This document shows, in pieces, positions 33,396 through 42,848 of a DNA stretch of 64,000 bases (its first letter is position 1; the number at the start of each line of letters is the position of its first letter). Source of the stretch: Solimonas marina (GTDB lineage Bacteria; Pseudomonadota; Gammaproteobacteria; Nevskiales; Nevskiaceae). Location: assembly GCF_012241385.1 (NCBI RefSeq), contig NZ_JAAVXB010000016.1, positions 1 through 64,000 of the forward strand, in the 5' to 3' direction. Below the pieces are notes generated by a model that searched no databases, was not told the DNA's origin, and was given only the letters and a program-made list of their open reading frames with translations. The position numbers were made by a program, and so were the translations under genes.

Positions 33396-34442
33396 TCAGT
33401 GCCTGCTTCCGACGGGGGGCCGTCGTACGCGTTCGCGGAATTCGCTCGGACTGCAGTTCGCCTGTACGCGAAAGGCGCGCGTGAAATTGGAAAGGCTGGT
33501 ATAGCCGAGGGAATAGGCGATCTCCGTCACGCTCTGGCTTCCGCCCAGAAGCCGGGCGCAGGCGAGTTCGTAATGAACTGTTGCCGCGAGATCCCGGTAC
33601 GCCGTCCCTTCGTGCTGGAGATATCGCGCCAGAGTCCGCGAAGAAAGATTGAGAAGCCTTGCCATTTCGTCCAAAGAAGGGCCGCCGTTGCCGACCTCGC
33701 GCAGCGTCATCGTCACCCATTCGGAATATCGCTTTTCGCTGCTCAGATGAGGCAGGCGGGCCTGGCAGCGCTCTTCGGCGACCTTGAGTGCGTTGGCGTC
33801 CGACATGGGCATCCGATAACGGCAGAAATCGGCGCCGAAGATCAGCGACACGCCGGGCTCCGGCAACGCGCCGAAGAAGCATTTGACGTCGCGAAGCGAT
33901 CGGTAGCGTTCTCCATGGCGCGGCTCTTCAGTGGAGAATTCGATGCGGAGCGGCGGCGCACCGCCCTGTATCATGTCTTTGACATCCCGAAGCGCAGCCA
34001 TCGCGATCACTTCGAGGTGGAAGGCGAGGGCACGGTGGCTCATCGCGATCACAGGGCGAAAGTGCAGTTCGCCGCGGTCCGGTTTGCCGACGTATTTCAT
34101 CTTGAAGCTCGGCATCACCAGACGAAAGTATCGAGCGACGAAGCGGATGGCGTCCTCGATCGTGGGGCTGGCGAGCATGCCGAAGCCGACGATGCTGTGA
34201 GTGCTGAGCGTCAGCAATTCTCCGAGCTCGAAGCCGAGGTCGTACCGTCCCGTCAGTCGTTCGACAACCGTAATCAGGCGCTCGACCTGCGAATAGCGCA
34301 AATTGGAATCCGGCGCGTCAAATGCGTCCGGCGTCAGTGACATCTGCGCAAGCGCGTCGCGCAGCCGGAACCCATGCCGGATCAGTACGTCGTCGAGGCG
34401 CTGGTAGTAGCGCGCCGGTACCAAGAGATCTTGTCTGGCCAT
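33396..34442 (-). CDS. AraC-family transcriptional regulator (alk cluster)
   Basis: The 348-residue protein has an N-terminal arabinose-binding-like (PF12625) domain (LIRHGFRLRDALAQMSLTP, VERLTGRYDLGFELGELL, FGMLASPTIEDAIRFVARYF) and a C-terminal AraC-type double helix-turn-helix (SLDEMARLLNLSSRTLARYL, then VTEIAYSLGYTSLSNFTRAF). The gene is transcribed away from alkB, 124 bp between starts, a usual layout for an AraC-type activator of alkane genes in proteobacteria (AlkR-like). Inducer is not identifiable; alkanes or their oxidation products are plausible. Candidate operators are in the intergenic region. Confidence 0.9.
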   Translation of the reverse strand: MARQDLLVPARYYQRLDDVLIRHGFRLRDALAQMSLTPDAFDAPDSNLRYSQVERLITVVERLTGRYDLGFELGELLTLSTHSIVGFGMLASPTIEDAIRFVARYFRLVMPSFKMKYVGKPDRGELHFRPVIAMSHRALAFHLEVIAMAALRDVKDMIQGGAPPLRIEFSTEEPRHGERYRSLRDVKCFFGALPEPGVSLIFGADFCRYRMPMSDANALKVAEERCQARLPHLSSEKRYSEWVTMTLREVGNGGPSLDEMARLLNLSSRTLARYLQHEGTAYRDLAATVHYELACARLLGGSQSVTEIAYSLGYTSLSNFTRAFRVQANCSPSEFRERVRRPPVGSRH

Positions 34443-34457
34443 TGGACGGCTGCAGTT

Positions 34458-34490
34458 GCAGATTGGTTTGGCAGATTATGAATACATAAT
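34458..34490. promoter_or_regulatory. Candidate AraC-type operator in the araC/alkB intergenic region
   Basis: Two direct repeats GCAGATT stand at 34458-34464 and 34471-34477 (13 bp apart), overlapped by a perfect inverted repeat ATTATG AATA CATAAT at 34475-34490. They lie about 80-110 bp upstream of the first alkB start. AraC-type proteins often bind direct repeats and the region is AT-rich next to the divergent start codons. No clear -35/-10 pair can be assigned. Confidence 0.4.
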
Positions 34491-34551
34491 GTCAAAAAAA
34501 GATAACGGGTGTCTTCCGTCTCGTCTCTAGGATGTGCCGCAGCGGTACACA

Positions 34552-34599
34552 TATAAGGAGGAGACCATGAGCCTTTATAAGGAGGAGACCATGAGCCTT
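34552..34599 (+). repeat. Perfect 24-bp tandem duplication of the alkB ribosome site and start codon
   Basis: Two exact copies (34552-34575, 34576-34599), each comprising TATAAGGAGGAGACC, ATG and two more codons (AGC CTT). The spacing of 24 bp keeps both ATGs (34567 and 34591) in one frame, so both can start the same protein, one eight residues longer. Confidence 0.95.
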
Positions 34600-36039
34600 G
34601 GCGCCGCTGCGGCGAGTAGTGGGGAGGGATCGCTCAGCTGGAAGGACGGTAAACGTCGGCTGTGGCTGCTGAGTCCGGCCCTGCCGGTTCTGGGCGCGCT
34701 CCTGCTTTTCCTGGCATACGAGTTCGATGCCGGCGTCCTGTACTGGGGCTTCTTCTTCGTCTTCTATGCGTTGGTTCCGCTGCTCGATTTCCTGATCGGT
34801 ACCGATCGGGTCAATCCTCCGGAAGCGGCGGTCACGCAACTGGTCGCGGACCGTTATTACCGCATCATCATCTACGCCTATATCCCCAGCCAGTACGCGG
34901 TCACGATTTTCGGCGCGTGGCTTGCCGTCAACGGCGGTCTGCTCTGGTGGGAAATGCTGGGGCTCGTCGTCTCGGTCGGCATGGTCAACGGCATCGGCAT
35001 CAACACGGCGCACGAACTCGGACACAAGACCGGCTCCGCAGAGCGCTGGCTGGCGAAGGTCGCATTGGCGCCGGTGGCCTACGGACATTTCTTTATCGAG
35101 CATAACAAGGGCCACCATAAGAACGTGGCGACGCCGAATGACCCGGCCAGCTCGAAGATGGGCGAAACTTTCTGGCGGTTTCTTCCGCGAACCATGATCG
35201 GCAGCCTGCGTTCGGCGTGGTCGATCGAAAAGCTGCGCTTGGCTCGAAAGGGCAGGTCGGCATGGTCGCTCGACAACGAAAACCTGCAGGCCTGGATGAT
35301 GTCCGTCGCTCTGTTCGGCGCGCTTGCGATATGGCTCGGCCCCTGGGTACTGCTGTTCCTGTTTGCGCAGGCCTTGTACGGCGCCACATTGCTCGAGGTG
35401 GTGAACTATCTCGAGCATTACGGCCTGCTGCGGCAGCTCGAAGCCAGCGGCCGTCGCGAGCGCTGCCGGCCGTGGCACTCCTGGAACAGCAATCACATCG
35501 TGACGAATCTGGTGCTGTATCAGCTGCAGCGGCATTCGGACCATCACGCCAATCCCACACGGCGCTATCAGGCGCTGAGGCATTTCGACAATTGCCCCCA
35601 ATTGCCTTCGGGCTACGCGTCGATGCTGCTGGTCGCCTATCTGCCGCCGTTGTGGTTCCGCATCATGGATCCCTTGGTCGTGGCGCACTACGAGGGGGAT
35701 CTGACGAGGGCGAATCTCCTGCCTTCACGTCGCGAGGCACTGATCCGGAAGTGGATGGGGGACGCGAAGTCCACGGTTCCCGTCATGGCGCCGGCCCGGC
35801 GGTCCGCAGCGTGTTCCGGCGTTCAGAAAGTTTCCGAAACCGCGTCCTACCGGTGCCCGAACTGCAGCTATACCTACGATCCTTCGTCCGGGTGTCCGTC
35901 CGAGGGGATTCCCGCGGGAACCGCCTGGCGCCGGGTGCCGGATGACTGGAGCTGTCCGGACTGCGCGGTCCGCGACAAGGTGGATTTCGTTCCCGTCGAA
36001 AGGACTGCCGATCCGGCAGGCGCCCTGGCATTCGGGTGA
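34567..36039 (+). CDS. alkB: Alkane 1-monooxygenase fused to rubredoxin (AlkB-Rub)
   Basis: The 490-residue protein is an integral-membrane diiron alkane hydroxylase with a C-terminal rubredoxin. Membrane helices include LLSPALPVLGALLLFLAY and YWGFFFVFYALVPLLDFL. The eight-His cluster is complete: HELGH near residue 151, EHNKGHH near 176, NYLEHYG near 281 and LQRHSDHH near 330. After a short linker the rubredoxin domain binds iron through YRCPNCSYTYDP near 431 and WSCPDCAVRDK near 462. AlkB hydroxylates n-alkanes at the terminal carbon; fusion makes electron delivery intramolecular, so only rubredoxin reductase is needed in trans. Two possible starts arise from a 24-bp tandem repeat. The gene begins the hydrocarbon cluster and is divergent from the AraC-type regulator. 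Confidence 0.95.
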   Translation: MSLYKEETMSLGAAAASSGEGSLSWKDGKRRLWLLSPALPVLGALLLFLAYEFDAGVLYWGFFFVFYALVPLLDFLIGTDRVNPPEAAVTQLVADRYYRIIIYAYIPSQYAVTIFGAWLAVNGGLLWWEMLGLVVSVGMVNGIGINTAHELGHKTGSAERWLAKVALAPVAYGHFFIEHNKGHHKNVATPNDPASSKMGETFWRFLPRTMIGSLRSAWSIEKLRLARKGRSAWSLDNENLQAWMMSVALFGALAIWLGPWVLLFLFAQALYGATLLEVVNYLEHYGLLRQLEASGRRERCRPWHSWNSNHIVTNLVLYQLQRHSDHHANPTRRYQALRHFDNCPQLPSGYASMLLVAYLPPLWFRIMDPLVVAHYEGDLTRANLLPSRREALIRKWMGDAKSTVPVMAPARRSAACSGVQKVSETASYRCPNCSYTYDPSSGCPSEGIPAGTAWRRVPDDWSCPDCAVRDKVDFVPVERTADPAGALAFG

Positions 36040-36147
36040 TGCCCGGAGATCCGATCCGATAGGAGAACAGAGAGACGTGACCCCGGGGAACAGGGGCGCG
36101 CAAGTTTTTTAGAAAGATAGAGCCGGAAGGCCGATTGGGGGAGAAGT

Positions 36148-38721
36148 ATGCGATGCGAAATAAGAGTGCCGCGTGCACTAGGCACGGCGGTGCGCTGGAT
36201 GACTGCTGCTTACATGGCTTGCTTGCCTCTTGCGGGGCTTGCCGCATCCACGAACTTCGACCTGTTCGACGACGTGGTGCAGATACACAGCAACACGACG
36301 TTCATCACCGGTCTGTCCGTTCGCACTGAAAAGCAGCGCACCCGTTCGATCGGAAAGAACAATCTCAATCCGGACGTATGCGGGCGAACCGCTGACGGAA
36401 AGGTCTGGTATCAGGACTGCCAGGGCCTGTTCCGGGATCAGACTTTCATGGCGCAGCATCTGGCCGATGCGCCCGGCCAGTTCAGCGACAATTTCGATCA
36501 CGGCGATCTGAACTACAAGCAGTGGGACATCACGCAGAGCGGCTTGCGGATCAATCAGGATCTGCAGATGACCTACAAGGGATGGACGCTGTTCGCGAAA
36601 GCGATCGCCTATTACGATCCGGTGAATGACAATTTCACCGAATATCATCCCAACGAGATAACCCGCTCGAACTATCAGCAGGTCGGCTATCTGTCGACGA
36701 CCGGCACGGAAATCATCCGCGCAGGGCAGAATCTGTCCATTCTGAGTCCGCTGATTTCGGCGCTGCCGCTAGGCAACAACATCGTAACGCAGCTGCTCTC
36801 GAACCCTCTGGCCGTTCCGGGCTTCGGCGTGCGCAGCGACTCCACGCCGTGTCCGGCGAATCGAAATCCTTCCGGGGAGCCGTGCGGCATCGTTTACGGG
36901 CGCGGCGGTGTCGTGCGATCGAAGCGGCGCGACAAGGAGACGCTGCGGGAGATCGGTCTCGGGCTGCAGCTGCTCGACCTGAATCTGACCGGAGACATCC
37001 CGCTGGGCGCGCAGCGCAGCCTGCATGTCCGCGTGGGGCGTCAGCAGGTCATCTGGGGCGAATCGACGCTGGAGTTCTTCGACTCCATCAACGTCATGAA
37101 TGCGCCGAATCTCAATAACTTTTTCCGTCTCGGCGGAAACGGGCTCGACGACTTCTACCAGCCGATCAACGCTGTTTCGCTCGGCACGACCTTGAGCGAT
37201 ACGCTGTCGGCATCTGGCTGGTATGCCTTGGAATTCGAGCCGATCGAATTGCCGGCGGAAGGCGGTTTCTATTCGCCCGTCAATCTGGGGACCAAGAACG
37301 GAGGGCCCGACTATCTGACGGTAGGCTTCGGCAATACGACGCCCGATCCCGACAACGTCGGCCGCCTGCTCGACAGTCCGTTGACGCTGATCACCAATAC
37401 GGGATCCCGCGCCGTCCGGGTGCCGGATCAGGAGCCCAACGGGGAAAAGGGAAACTACGGCGTCAAATTGAGCTACCAGGCCAACTGGCTCAATAACGGG
37501 ACCAACCTCAGCTTTTACTTCGCGAATTACACGTCGCGGACGCCGATGATCAGTTTCTGGTCGACGTACGAAAGCTGCGGCAAGCACGCACGCAATACCG
37601 TGGCATTCCTGCTGGCGTGTCCGGATATTCCGCTTCTGCATTCGATTCTCGGCGGCGCCAACGACCCGAACGGTCCGAAGGATTCGGCACTGGGACTGGA
37701 CGGTCTGAAGTTCCAGTTTCAGTATCCGAAGAACATCAAGATGTACGGCTTCAGCTTCAACACCAGCTTTGGTGCGGTGTCGATGCAGGGCGAAGTCGCC
37801 TATCGTCCCCGGGATCCGCTGCAGGTCGATATCGTCGATCTCGCATTTGCCGGCCTGGGGCCCTCGCTGACGAGCTGCGACCAGCCGCCCGGCTGCGCCG
37901 GCAGCACGGTGGGGCTCGGCACCAAACCCGACGGCTCCGTCGGCATATACGGAAGCAGCAATTTCAAGCCTGCCGACGGCGCAGACAAGTTTCGCGACAC
38001 GTTCGATCTCATCGTCGGACAACTGCCGGGCTCGGGCCGCTCGTTTCCGAACTTCATCACCCCGTATCGCGGCGGCACGATCGGCCAGAATCCCGCCAAT
38101 TCGTACATCCGCGGCTGGGAATACTTCAAGACGCTGTCGCTGGACCTGGGCGCCACCTACGTCGAGGGCAATACGGATTTCACGCCCCGCATGATCGGTG
38201 CCGATCAGGTGATCTGGCTGTTCGAGGCCGGAGCGCGCGGCATCCTGAATCTGCCGCCGCTGGACAAGCTCGCGCTTGCGGTTCCGGGGACCTACACGAG
38301 CCCAACGGCAGGCGCCGACGGTTCCGGTGCCGACGGATCGAGACAGGCGTGCTCCACGAACGCTGCGTGCACGTACGGTCCGGACGGCCTGCGCTTCAAT
38401 CCGCACCAGGCGCCGCTCGGTCTGTATCCGACCAAATGGTCGGGCGGCATCGGCTCCGTGATTCTGATCCGTTGGGAGGATGTCCTTCCCGATATCAGCA
38501 TCGATCCGCAGATCATTCTGAAGTACGACGTCTTCGGGCATTCGCCCGGCTACCTCTCGAACTATGTCAAGGGACGCCTGCTTTGGGACACGAATATCGA
38601 ATTCCGGTATCGGAACAACATCAGCATGACGCTCGGCTATCAGATGTGGGCGGGCGGCGGAGACGCCAATCTCTTTCAGGACCGCGATTCCGCCAGATTG
38701 TTCTTGAAGTATTCGTTCTGA
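36148..38721 (+). CDS. DUF1302 family outer-membrane protein
   Basis: The 857-residue protein begins with a signal peptide (MTAAYMACLPLAGLAAS) and matches the DUF1302 family (FDLFDDVVQIHSNTTFITGL, TFMAQHLADAPGQFSDNFDHG, LNLTGDIPLGAQRSLHVRVG, RQQVIWGESTLEFFDSINVM). The many amphipathic beta strands and terminal aromatic LFLKYSF indicate an outer-membrane barrel. DUF1302 genes stand next to DUF1329, RND and YCF48 genes in sterol and hydrocarbon degraders and are suspected to take part in hydrophobic-molecule passage; direct proof is not known to me. GGGGGAGAAG precedes ATG 36148. The gap to alkB is 108 bp, without a clear terminator. Confidence 0.85.
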   Translation: MRCEIRVPRALGTAVRWMTAAYMACLPLAGLAASTNFDLFDDVVQIHSNTTFITGLSVRTEKQRTRSIGKNNLNPDVCGRTADGKVWYQDCQGLFRDQTFMAQHLADAPGQFSDNFDHGDLNYKQWDITQSGLRINQDLQMTYKGWTLFAKAIAYYDPVNDNFTEYHPNEITRSNYQQVGYLSTTGTEIIRAGQNLSILSPLISALPLGNNIVTQLLSNPLAVPGFGVRSDSTPCPANRNPSGEPCGIVYGRGGVVRSKRRDKETLREIGLGLQLLDLNLTGDIPLGAQRSLHVRVGRQQVIWGESTLEFFDSINVMNAPNLNNFFRLGGNGLDDFYQPINAVSLGTTLSDTLSASGWYALEFEPIELPAEGGFYSPVNLGTKNGGPDYLTVGFGNTTPDPDNVGRLLDSPLTLITNTGSRAVRVPDQEPNGEKGNYGVKLSYQANWLNNGTNLSFYFANYTSRTPMISFWSTYESCGKHARNTVAFLLACPDIPLLHSILGGANDPNGPKDSALGLDGLKFQFQYPKNIKMYGFSFNTSFGAVSMQGEVAYRPRDPLQVDIVDLAFAGLGPSLTSCDQPPGCAGSTVGLGTKPDGSVGIYGSSNFKPADGADKFRDTFDLIVGQLPGSGRSFPNFITPYRGGTIGQNPANSYIRGWEYFKTLSLDLGATYVEGNTDFTPRMIGADQVIWLFEAGARGILNLPPLDKLALAVPGTYTSPTAGADGSGADGSRQACSTNAACTYGPDGLRFNPHQAPLGLYPTKWSGGIGSVILIRWEDVLPDISIDPQIILKYDVFGHSPGYLSNYVKGRLLWDTNIEFRYRNNISMTLGYQMWAGGGDANLFQDRDSARLFLKYSF

Positions 38722-38766
38722 TTTGCGTCAGGGCGCATTCACCCGATGTACCGAGGAGATTTTGAA

Positions 38767-40119
38767 ATGCATATATCGAAAAAATGGGGACCGGTGGCCA
38801 TGCTGGGCTTGGCTGTCGTGACGGGCAGCGCGCTGGCGAAGACGACGGCGGATCAGGCCGCACGGCTGGGGAAGGACTTGACGCCGGTCGGCGCCGAGAA
38901 GGCGGCGAGCAAGGACGGTCTCGTGCCGGCTTGGACGCCGGGAACGCAGCACGGCAAGCTGTCCGGCGAATATGCCAAGGATCCTGCGGTCGAGGCCGAA
39001 AAGCCGATGTTCACGATTACGTCGGCGAACATGGACAAGTACGCCGACTATCTCAGCGAGGGCCACAAATATCTGCTGAAGACGTTCAAGGATTACAAGA
39101 TGAACGTCTATCCCAGCCACCGCAACGTGGCCTGGCCGGATTTCATCTACAAGGCGACCGCCAAGAACGCGACCAGTTGCACGCTCGAAGGAACGGACGA
39201 TCCGGACAACTGCGAGCTCGGATTTCCGTATCCGGTTCCCAATAATGGTGCCGAGGTCATCTGGAATCATCGCTTGAAGTGGCGAGGCGACAACGTCGTT
39301 CGCAACAACGACCAGATGATCGTTGACGCGAACGGTCACTATCAGCTCGCCCAGCTCGTCGAGGAAGTGCAGTTCCTCTACGCGAACAAGGAAAATCCGG
39401 TCCCCTTGAAGAAGGGCAAGGGCCTGTTCCTGTACTACCTTTCCAAGATCATGTCGCCGGCGCGCAGTGCGGGCACGATGATTCTGGTGCATGAAAGTGC
39501 GGGTACCGGCGCTACCGGACGTTCCGCATGGCTCTACGCCCCGGCCCTCAAGCGCATCCGCCGCGCACCGGCCGTGTGCTGCGACAATCCGTACGAGGGG
39601 ACCGACGGCCAGCAGTTCTACGATCAGGTGGACATGTTCAACGGCGTGCTCGAGCGCTACAGCTGGAAGCTTCTCGGCAAGCGCGAGATGATCGTGCCCT
39701 ACGACAACTACAAGATCTCGCGCGCGAAATACGACGATCTGGCGCATCAGAACCATCTCAATCAGGATCTGCCGCGCTACGAATATCATCGCGTCTGGGT
39801 CGTCGAGGCGACCCTTCGCCCGGGCCAGCGCCATACCTACGCCAAGCGCGTCTTCTATGTCGACGAGGACAGCTGGGACATCGTGATGGTCGATTGCTAC
39901 GACGCCCAGGGCGCGCTCTTCAATTTCCAGGAAGGAATGCTGACGCCGCAGTCCAACGTCCTGACGGTGTTCACGGTGCCGGAGATCATTTATCACTTCG
40001 ATTCCGGACGCTATTTCGTGACCGCGCTGCAGGCCCAGGGGCGCCCCAACGATTACGCCGCGAAGTTCCCGCAGGGCTACTTCACCGCGCAGGCCGTACA
40101 GCAGCGTGCGACGAGGTAG
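38767..40119 (+). CDS. DUF1329 family periplasmic protein
   Basis: The 450-residue protein from ATG 38767 (GAGGAG ahead) has a signal peptide (MHISKKWGPVAMLGLAVVTG to SALAK) and matches DUF1329 (LGKDLTPVGAEKAASKDGLV, PAWTPGTQHGKLSGEY, LVEEVQFLYANKENPVPL, GRSAWLYAPALKRIRRAP, VDMFNGVLERYSWKLLGKRE). DUF1329 proteins are LolA/LppX-like in predicted fold and could ferry lipids through the periplasm. It follows the DUF1302 barrel by 45 bp, an almost obligatory pairing, so both are co-transcribed. An upstream frame extension to 38746 lacks a ribosome site. Confidence 0.85.
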   Translation: MHISKKWGPVAMLGLAVVTGSALAKTTADQAARLGKDLTPVGAEKAASKDGLVPAWTPGTQHGKLSGEYAKDPAVEAEKPMFTITSANMDKYADYLSEGHKYLLKTFKDYKMNVYPSHRNVAWPDFIYKATAKNATSCTLEGTDDPDNCELGFPYPVPNNGAEVIWNHRLKWRGDNVVRNNDQMIVDANGHYQLAQLVEEVQFLYANKENPVPLKKGKGLFLYYLSKIMSPARSAGTMILVHESAGTGATGRSAWLYAPALKRIRRAPAVCCDNPYEGTDGQQFYDQVDMFNGVLERYSWKLLGKREMIVPYDNYKISRAKYDDLAHQNHLNQDLPRYEYHRVWVVEATLRPGQRHTYAKRVFYVDEDSWDIVMVDCYDAQGALFNFQEGMLTPQSNVLTVFTVPEIIYHFDSGRYFVTALQAQGRPNDYAAKFPQGYFTAQAVQQRATR

Positions 40120-40142
40120 GACCGACGAGTCGTACTGGCTGA

Positions 40143-40179
40143 CCGCTCCGCTCCCGTGCCGTCGGCGGGAGCGGAGCGG
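40143..40179 (+). other. Strong intergenic mRNA hairpin without T-run
   Basis: A perfect 14-bp GC-rich stem (40143-40156 with 40166-40179, 9-nt loop) lies between the DUF1329 and RND genes. No T-run follows on either strand, so it is unlikely to be a terminator; it may stabilise the upstream mRNA or set the expression ratio within the operon. Confidence 0.6.
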
Positions 40180-40250
40180 ATCCATGCTCGCGGCGATGCG
40201 AGTTCTTTGCCGGCGGACGCCGTCGGCCGGTTTTCATTAAGGGTGCTCCT

Positions 40251-42848
40251 ATGCACGGCGATTCCCGTGGTTGGTTCGCGACGCTTTTCGTCCGCATCAC
40301 CGAACCGCTGATATTTTCAAAGCGGCCGATCACGCTGGTCGTCATTGGGCTTATGACGGTGCTTTTCGGATATCAGGCTTCGCAGTTGAAGCTCGATTCA
40401 GGATTCGAAAAACAGCTTCCGAAGAATCATGAATACATCAAGATTCTGAAGAAATATCAGAGTCAGTTCGGCGGCGGCAATACGATGCTCGTCGCAGTCT
40501 CGCAGAAGACCGGAAAGGGCGATATCTACAACGGTGCTTTCCTTGCGTCGCTGAAGACGGCGACCGACGCCGTATTCTTCCTGCCCGGCGTGGATCGTAC
40601 GCGAATCAGTTCGTTGTTCACGCCGAATGTCCGCTATATCGAGTCGGTCGAGGGGGGCTTCAGGGGCGGGAATGTGATCCCGTCCGGCTTCAAGCCGACT
40701 CCGGAGGCACTGGCGCAGGTTCACCAGAACGTCGTCAAGGCGAAAATCATCGGACGTCTGGTCTCCAACGACCAGACCTCGGCGATGATCACATCCGAAC
40801 TGGTCGACCAGAATCCGCGGACGCACAAACAGCTCGACTACATCAAGACCTCGCACCTCTTCGAGAAAATCCGTCAGCGTCTGACGACGCCGGACATGTA
40901 TACCTTGAAGCTCAAGCGCGAGGACGCTCCGTTTCCGGCCGGCACGGTGGTGACCACCGAGTATCGCGATCCGCGCGGACTGCTGTCCTATTTCAAGACG
41001 ATCGACGCAACGCTGGTGACGCCGAAGGGGGAGACGGTCGAACGCTCGTTCGAGCTTCGCGATCTCAGTGTCGAGAAGAAGAAAAATCCGGACTACAACC
41101 CGGACATCGACGTGGAGATCATCGGCTTCGCGAAAGTCATCGGCGACGTCGCCGACGCTTCCATCGAAGTCGTCAGCTTCTTCGCATTGACGGTCTTCCT
41201 GGTATGGATGGTCCTCGCGTATTACATGGGATCGTTCCGGGTGTCGCTCTATCCGCTGAGCTGCGGCTTGCTGGCCGTCGTCTGGGAACTCGGCATTCTG
41301 CATCTGGCAGGTTATGCGCTCGATCCCTTCGCGATATTGGTGCCGTTCCTCGTGCTGGCGATCAGTGTTTCGCATGGCATCCAGATCACCAGCTTCTGGC
41401 TGCTCGAAGTCTCCGACAGAGGGCTCGACAGTCTCGCGGCGTCGCGCGCCACCTATCGGCGTCTGGTCATCCCGGGGATCACGGCGCTCATCACGAATAT
41501 CATCGGGTTCGGGACGATCTTGCTGATTCCGATCGGCATCGTTCGCGAGATGGCGATCAACGCGATGTTCGGCCTGATCGCCGTCATCGTCTGCAAAAAG
41601 GTCCTGCTTCCGTGCCTGCTGTCTTACGTCAAGGTCAGGGATCCGCATGCCTTCCGTGCGTATCAGCAGCGTCGCGACGAAAGGCTTCAGCCGATCTGGA
41701 ACCGCATGGCGGGCCTGACGAACAGACCGGTCGCTTTCGTCGTGCTGTTGCTCGCGGGCGTGACATGGTTCGGCGCGCATCTGGTCGCGCGCGATCTGCA
41801 GATCGGCGAACTGCATGCCGGTGTGCCGGCACTGAAACCGACGTCGACGTACAACCTCGATTCGGAAAAGATCGCGAACAACTATTCGATCGGCGTCGAC
41901 GTTCTTCAGATCTATGGGGAGACGAAGAAGAACGCCTGCATCGATTACGACATCATGCATCGCATTTCGCGCTTCAACTGGTATCTCGAGAACGTTCCGG
42001 GCGTGGTGTCGACGACGTCGATGGCGACGCTGGACAAGGTGGTATGGGCGCAATACAACGAAAGCAATCCGCGCTGGATGGAGCTGCCGCGGTCTCAGGA
42101 CGGCCTGATCCTGTCCGGCCAGCAGTTCACGACGTCCACGGGGCTGCTCAACGACGACTGCAGCGTGATGCCGACTTACGTCTTTACGTCGGACCATCGT
42201 GCGACCACGATCGACACCATCATTTCGGCGATCAAGGACTACAAGAAGACCAGCCCGGATGATGCGTCCCTGACGCTGGCGCTTGCGGGCGGCAACGTCG
42301 GGGTCATGGCCGCGACGAACGATGTCATCAAGGATACCGAGTACACCGTTCTGTTCTGGCTGTACGCGGCGATCGCGCTGTGCGTCGTGGTGTCGTTCCG
42401 CGGCATCGTCGGCCTGATCTGCATTCTGGTGCCGCTGGCGGCCGTATCCGTCTACACCTACGCGATCATGGTGTTCCTCGGCATCGGCGAAACGGTTGCC
42501 ACATTGCCGGTCGCCGCGTTCGCTGCGGGTATCGGCGTCGACTACGGCATCTACATCTTCAGCGTGCTCGAAGAGAACGTGAAGGTGAAGCGCATGCCGC
42601 TGCGCGAGGCGTATGCGGACACGCTGCACCAGACGGGCAAGGCAGTCGTGGTGACCGCGCTGGCGCTATCGGCCAGCGTCGCGACGTGGGTGTTGTCCGG
42701 CCTTCAGTTCCAGGTCGACATGGGCATCCTGCTGACGATCATGTTCGCCGCGAATGCGGTCGCGGCCCTGGTCATGCTGCCCGCTTTTTCCGCGTTCCTG
42801 ATGAAGGCGAAGACCATGACGTTGACCGAGGGAGCGACAGCACAATGA
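40251..42848 (+). CDS. RND/MMPL-type transporter
   Basis: The 865-residue protein is an RND superfamily exporter with MMPL-type halves. Helix 1 (ITLVVIGLMTVLFGYQ near residue 27) is followed by a large periplasmic loop; helices 2-6 lie at about 305-460 (FFALTVFLVWMVLAYYMGSF, YPLSCGLLAVVWELGILHLA, VLAISVSHGIQITSFWLLE). A second half repeats the layout with helix 7 at about 495 (PVAFVVLLLAGVTWFGAHL) and helices 8-12 at about 690-845, including GETVATLPVAAFAAGIGVDY. The proton-relay-like D/S-H positions resemble HpnN- or MmpL-like lipid transporters. Its stop overlaps the next gene as ATGA. With DUF1302/DUF1329/YCF48 partners it probably moves hydrophobic compounds or lipids across the envelope. 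Confidence 0.85.
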   Translation: MHGDSRGWFATLFVRITEPLIFSKRPITLVVIGLMTVLFGYQASQLKLDSGFEKQLPKNHEYIKILKKYQSQFGGGNTMLVAVSQKTGKGDIYNGAFLASLKTATDAVFFLPGVDRTRISSLFTPNVRYIESVEGGFRGGNVIPSGFKPTPEALAQVHQNVVKAKIIGRLVSNDQTSAMITSELVDQNPRTHKQLDYIKTSHLFEKIRQRLTTPDMYTLKLKREDAPFPAGTVVTTEYRDPRGLLSYFKTIDATLVTPKGETVERSFELRDLSVEKKKNPDYNPDIDVEIIGFAKVIGDVADASIEVVSFFALTVFLVWMVLAYYMGSFRVSLYPLSCGLLAVVWELGILHLAGYALDPFAILVPFLVLAISVSHGIQITSFWLLEVSDRGLDSLAASRATYRRLVIPGITALITNIIGFGTILLIPIGIVREMAINAMFGLIAVIVCKKVLLPCLLSYVKVRDPHAFRAYQQRRDERLQPIWNRMAGLTNRPVAFVVLLLAGVTWFGAHLVARDLQIGELHAGVPALKPTSTYNLDSEKIANNYSIGVDVLQIYGETKKNACIDYDIMHRISRFNWYLENVPGVVSTTSMATLDKVVWAQYNESNPRWMELPRSQDGLILSGQQFTTSTGLLNDDCSVMPTYVFTSDHRATTIDTIISAIKDYKKTSPDDASLTLALAGGNVGVMAATNDVIKDTEYTVLFWLYAAIALCVVVSFRGIVGLICILVPLAAVSVYTYAIMVFLGIGETVATLPVAAFAAGIGVDYGIYIFSVLEENVKVKRMPLREAYADTLHQTGKAVVVTALALSASVATWVLSGLQFQVDMGILLTIMFAANAVAALVMLPAFSAFLMKAKTMTLTEGATAQ

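Noticed and set aside
36070..36120. CCCC/GGGG hairpin with T-run after alkB as a terminator
   Set aside because: The stem is only about four bases with a poor loop, and the T-run is separated by GCGCGCAAG; not convincing.
40398..42629. 743-residue minus-strand frame opposite the RND gene
   Set aside because: Arg/Asp/His-rich antisense shadow; the plus-strand protein has clear membrane helices.
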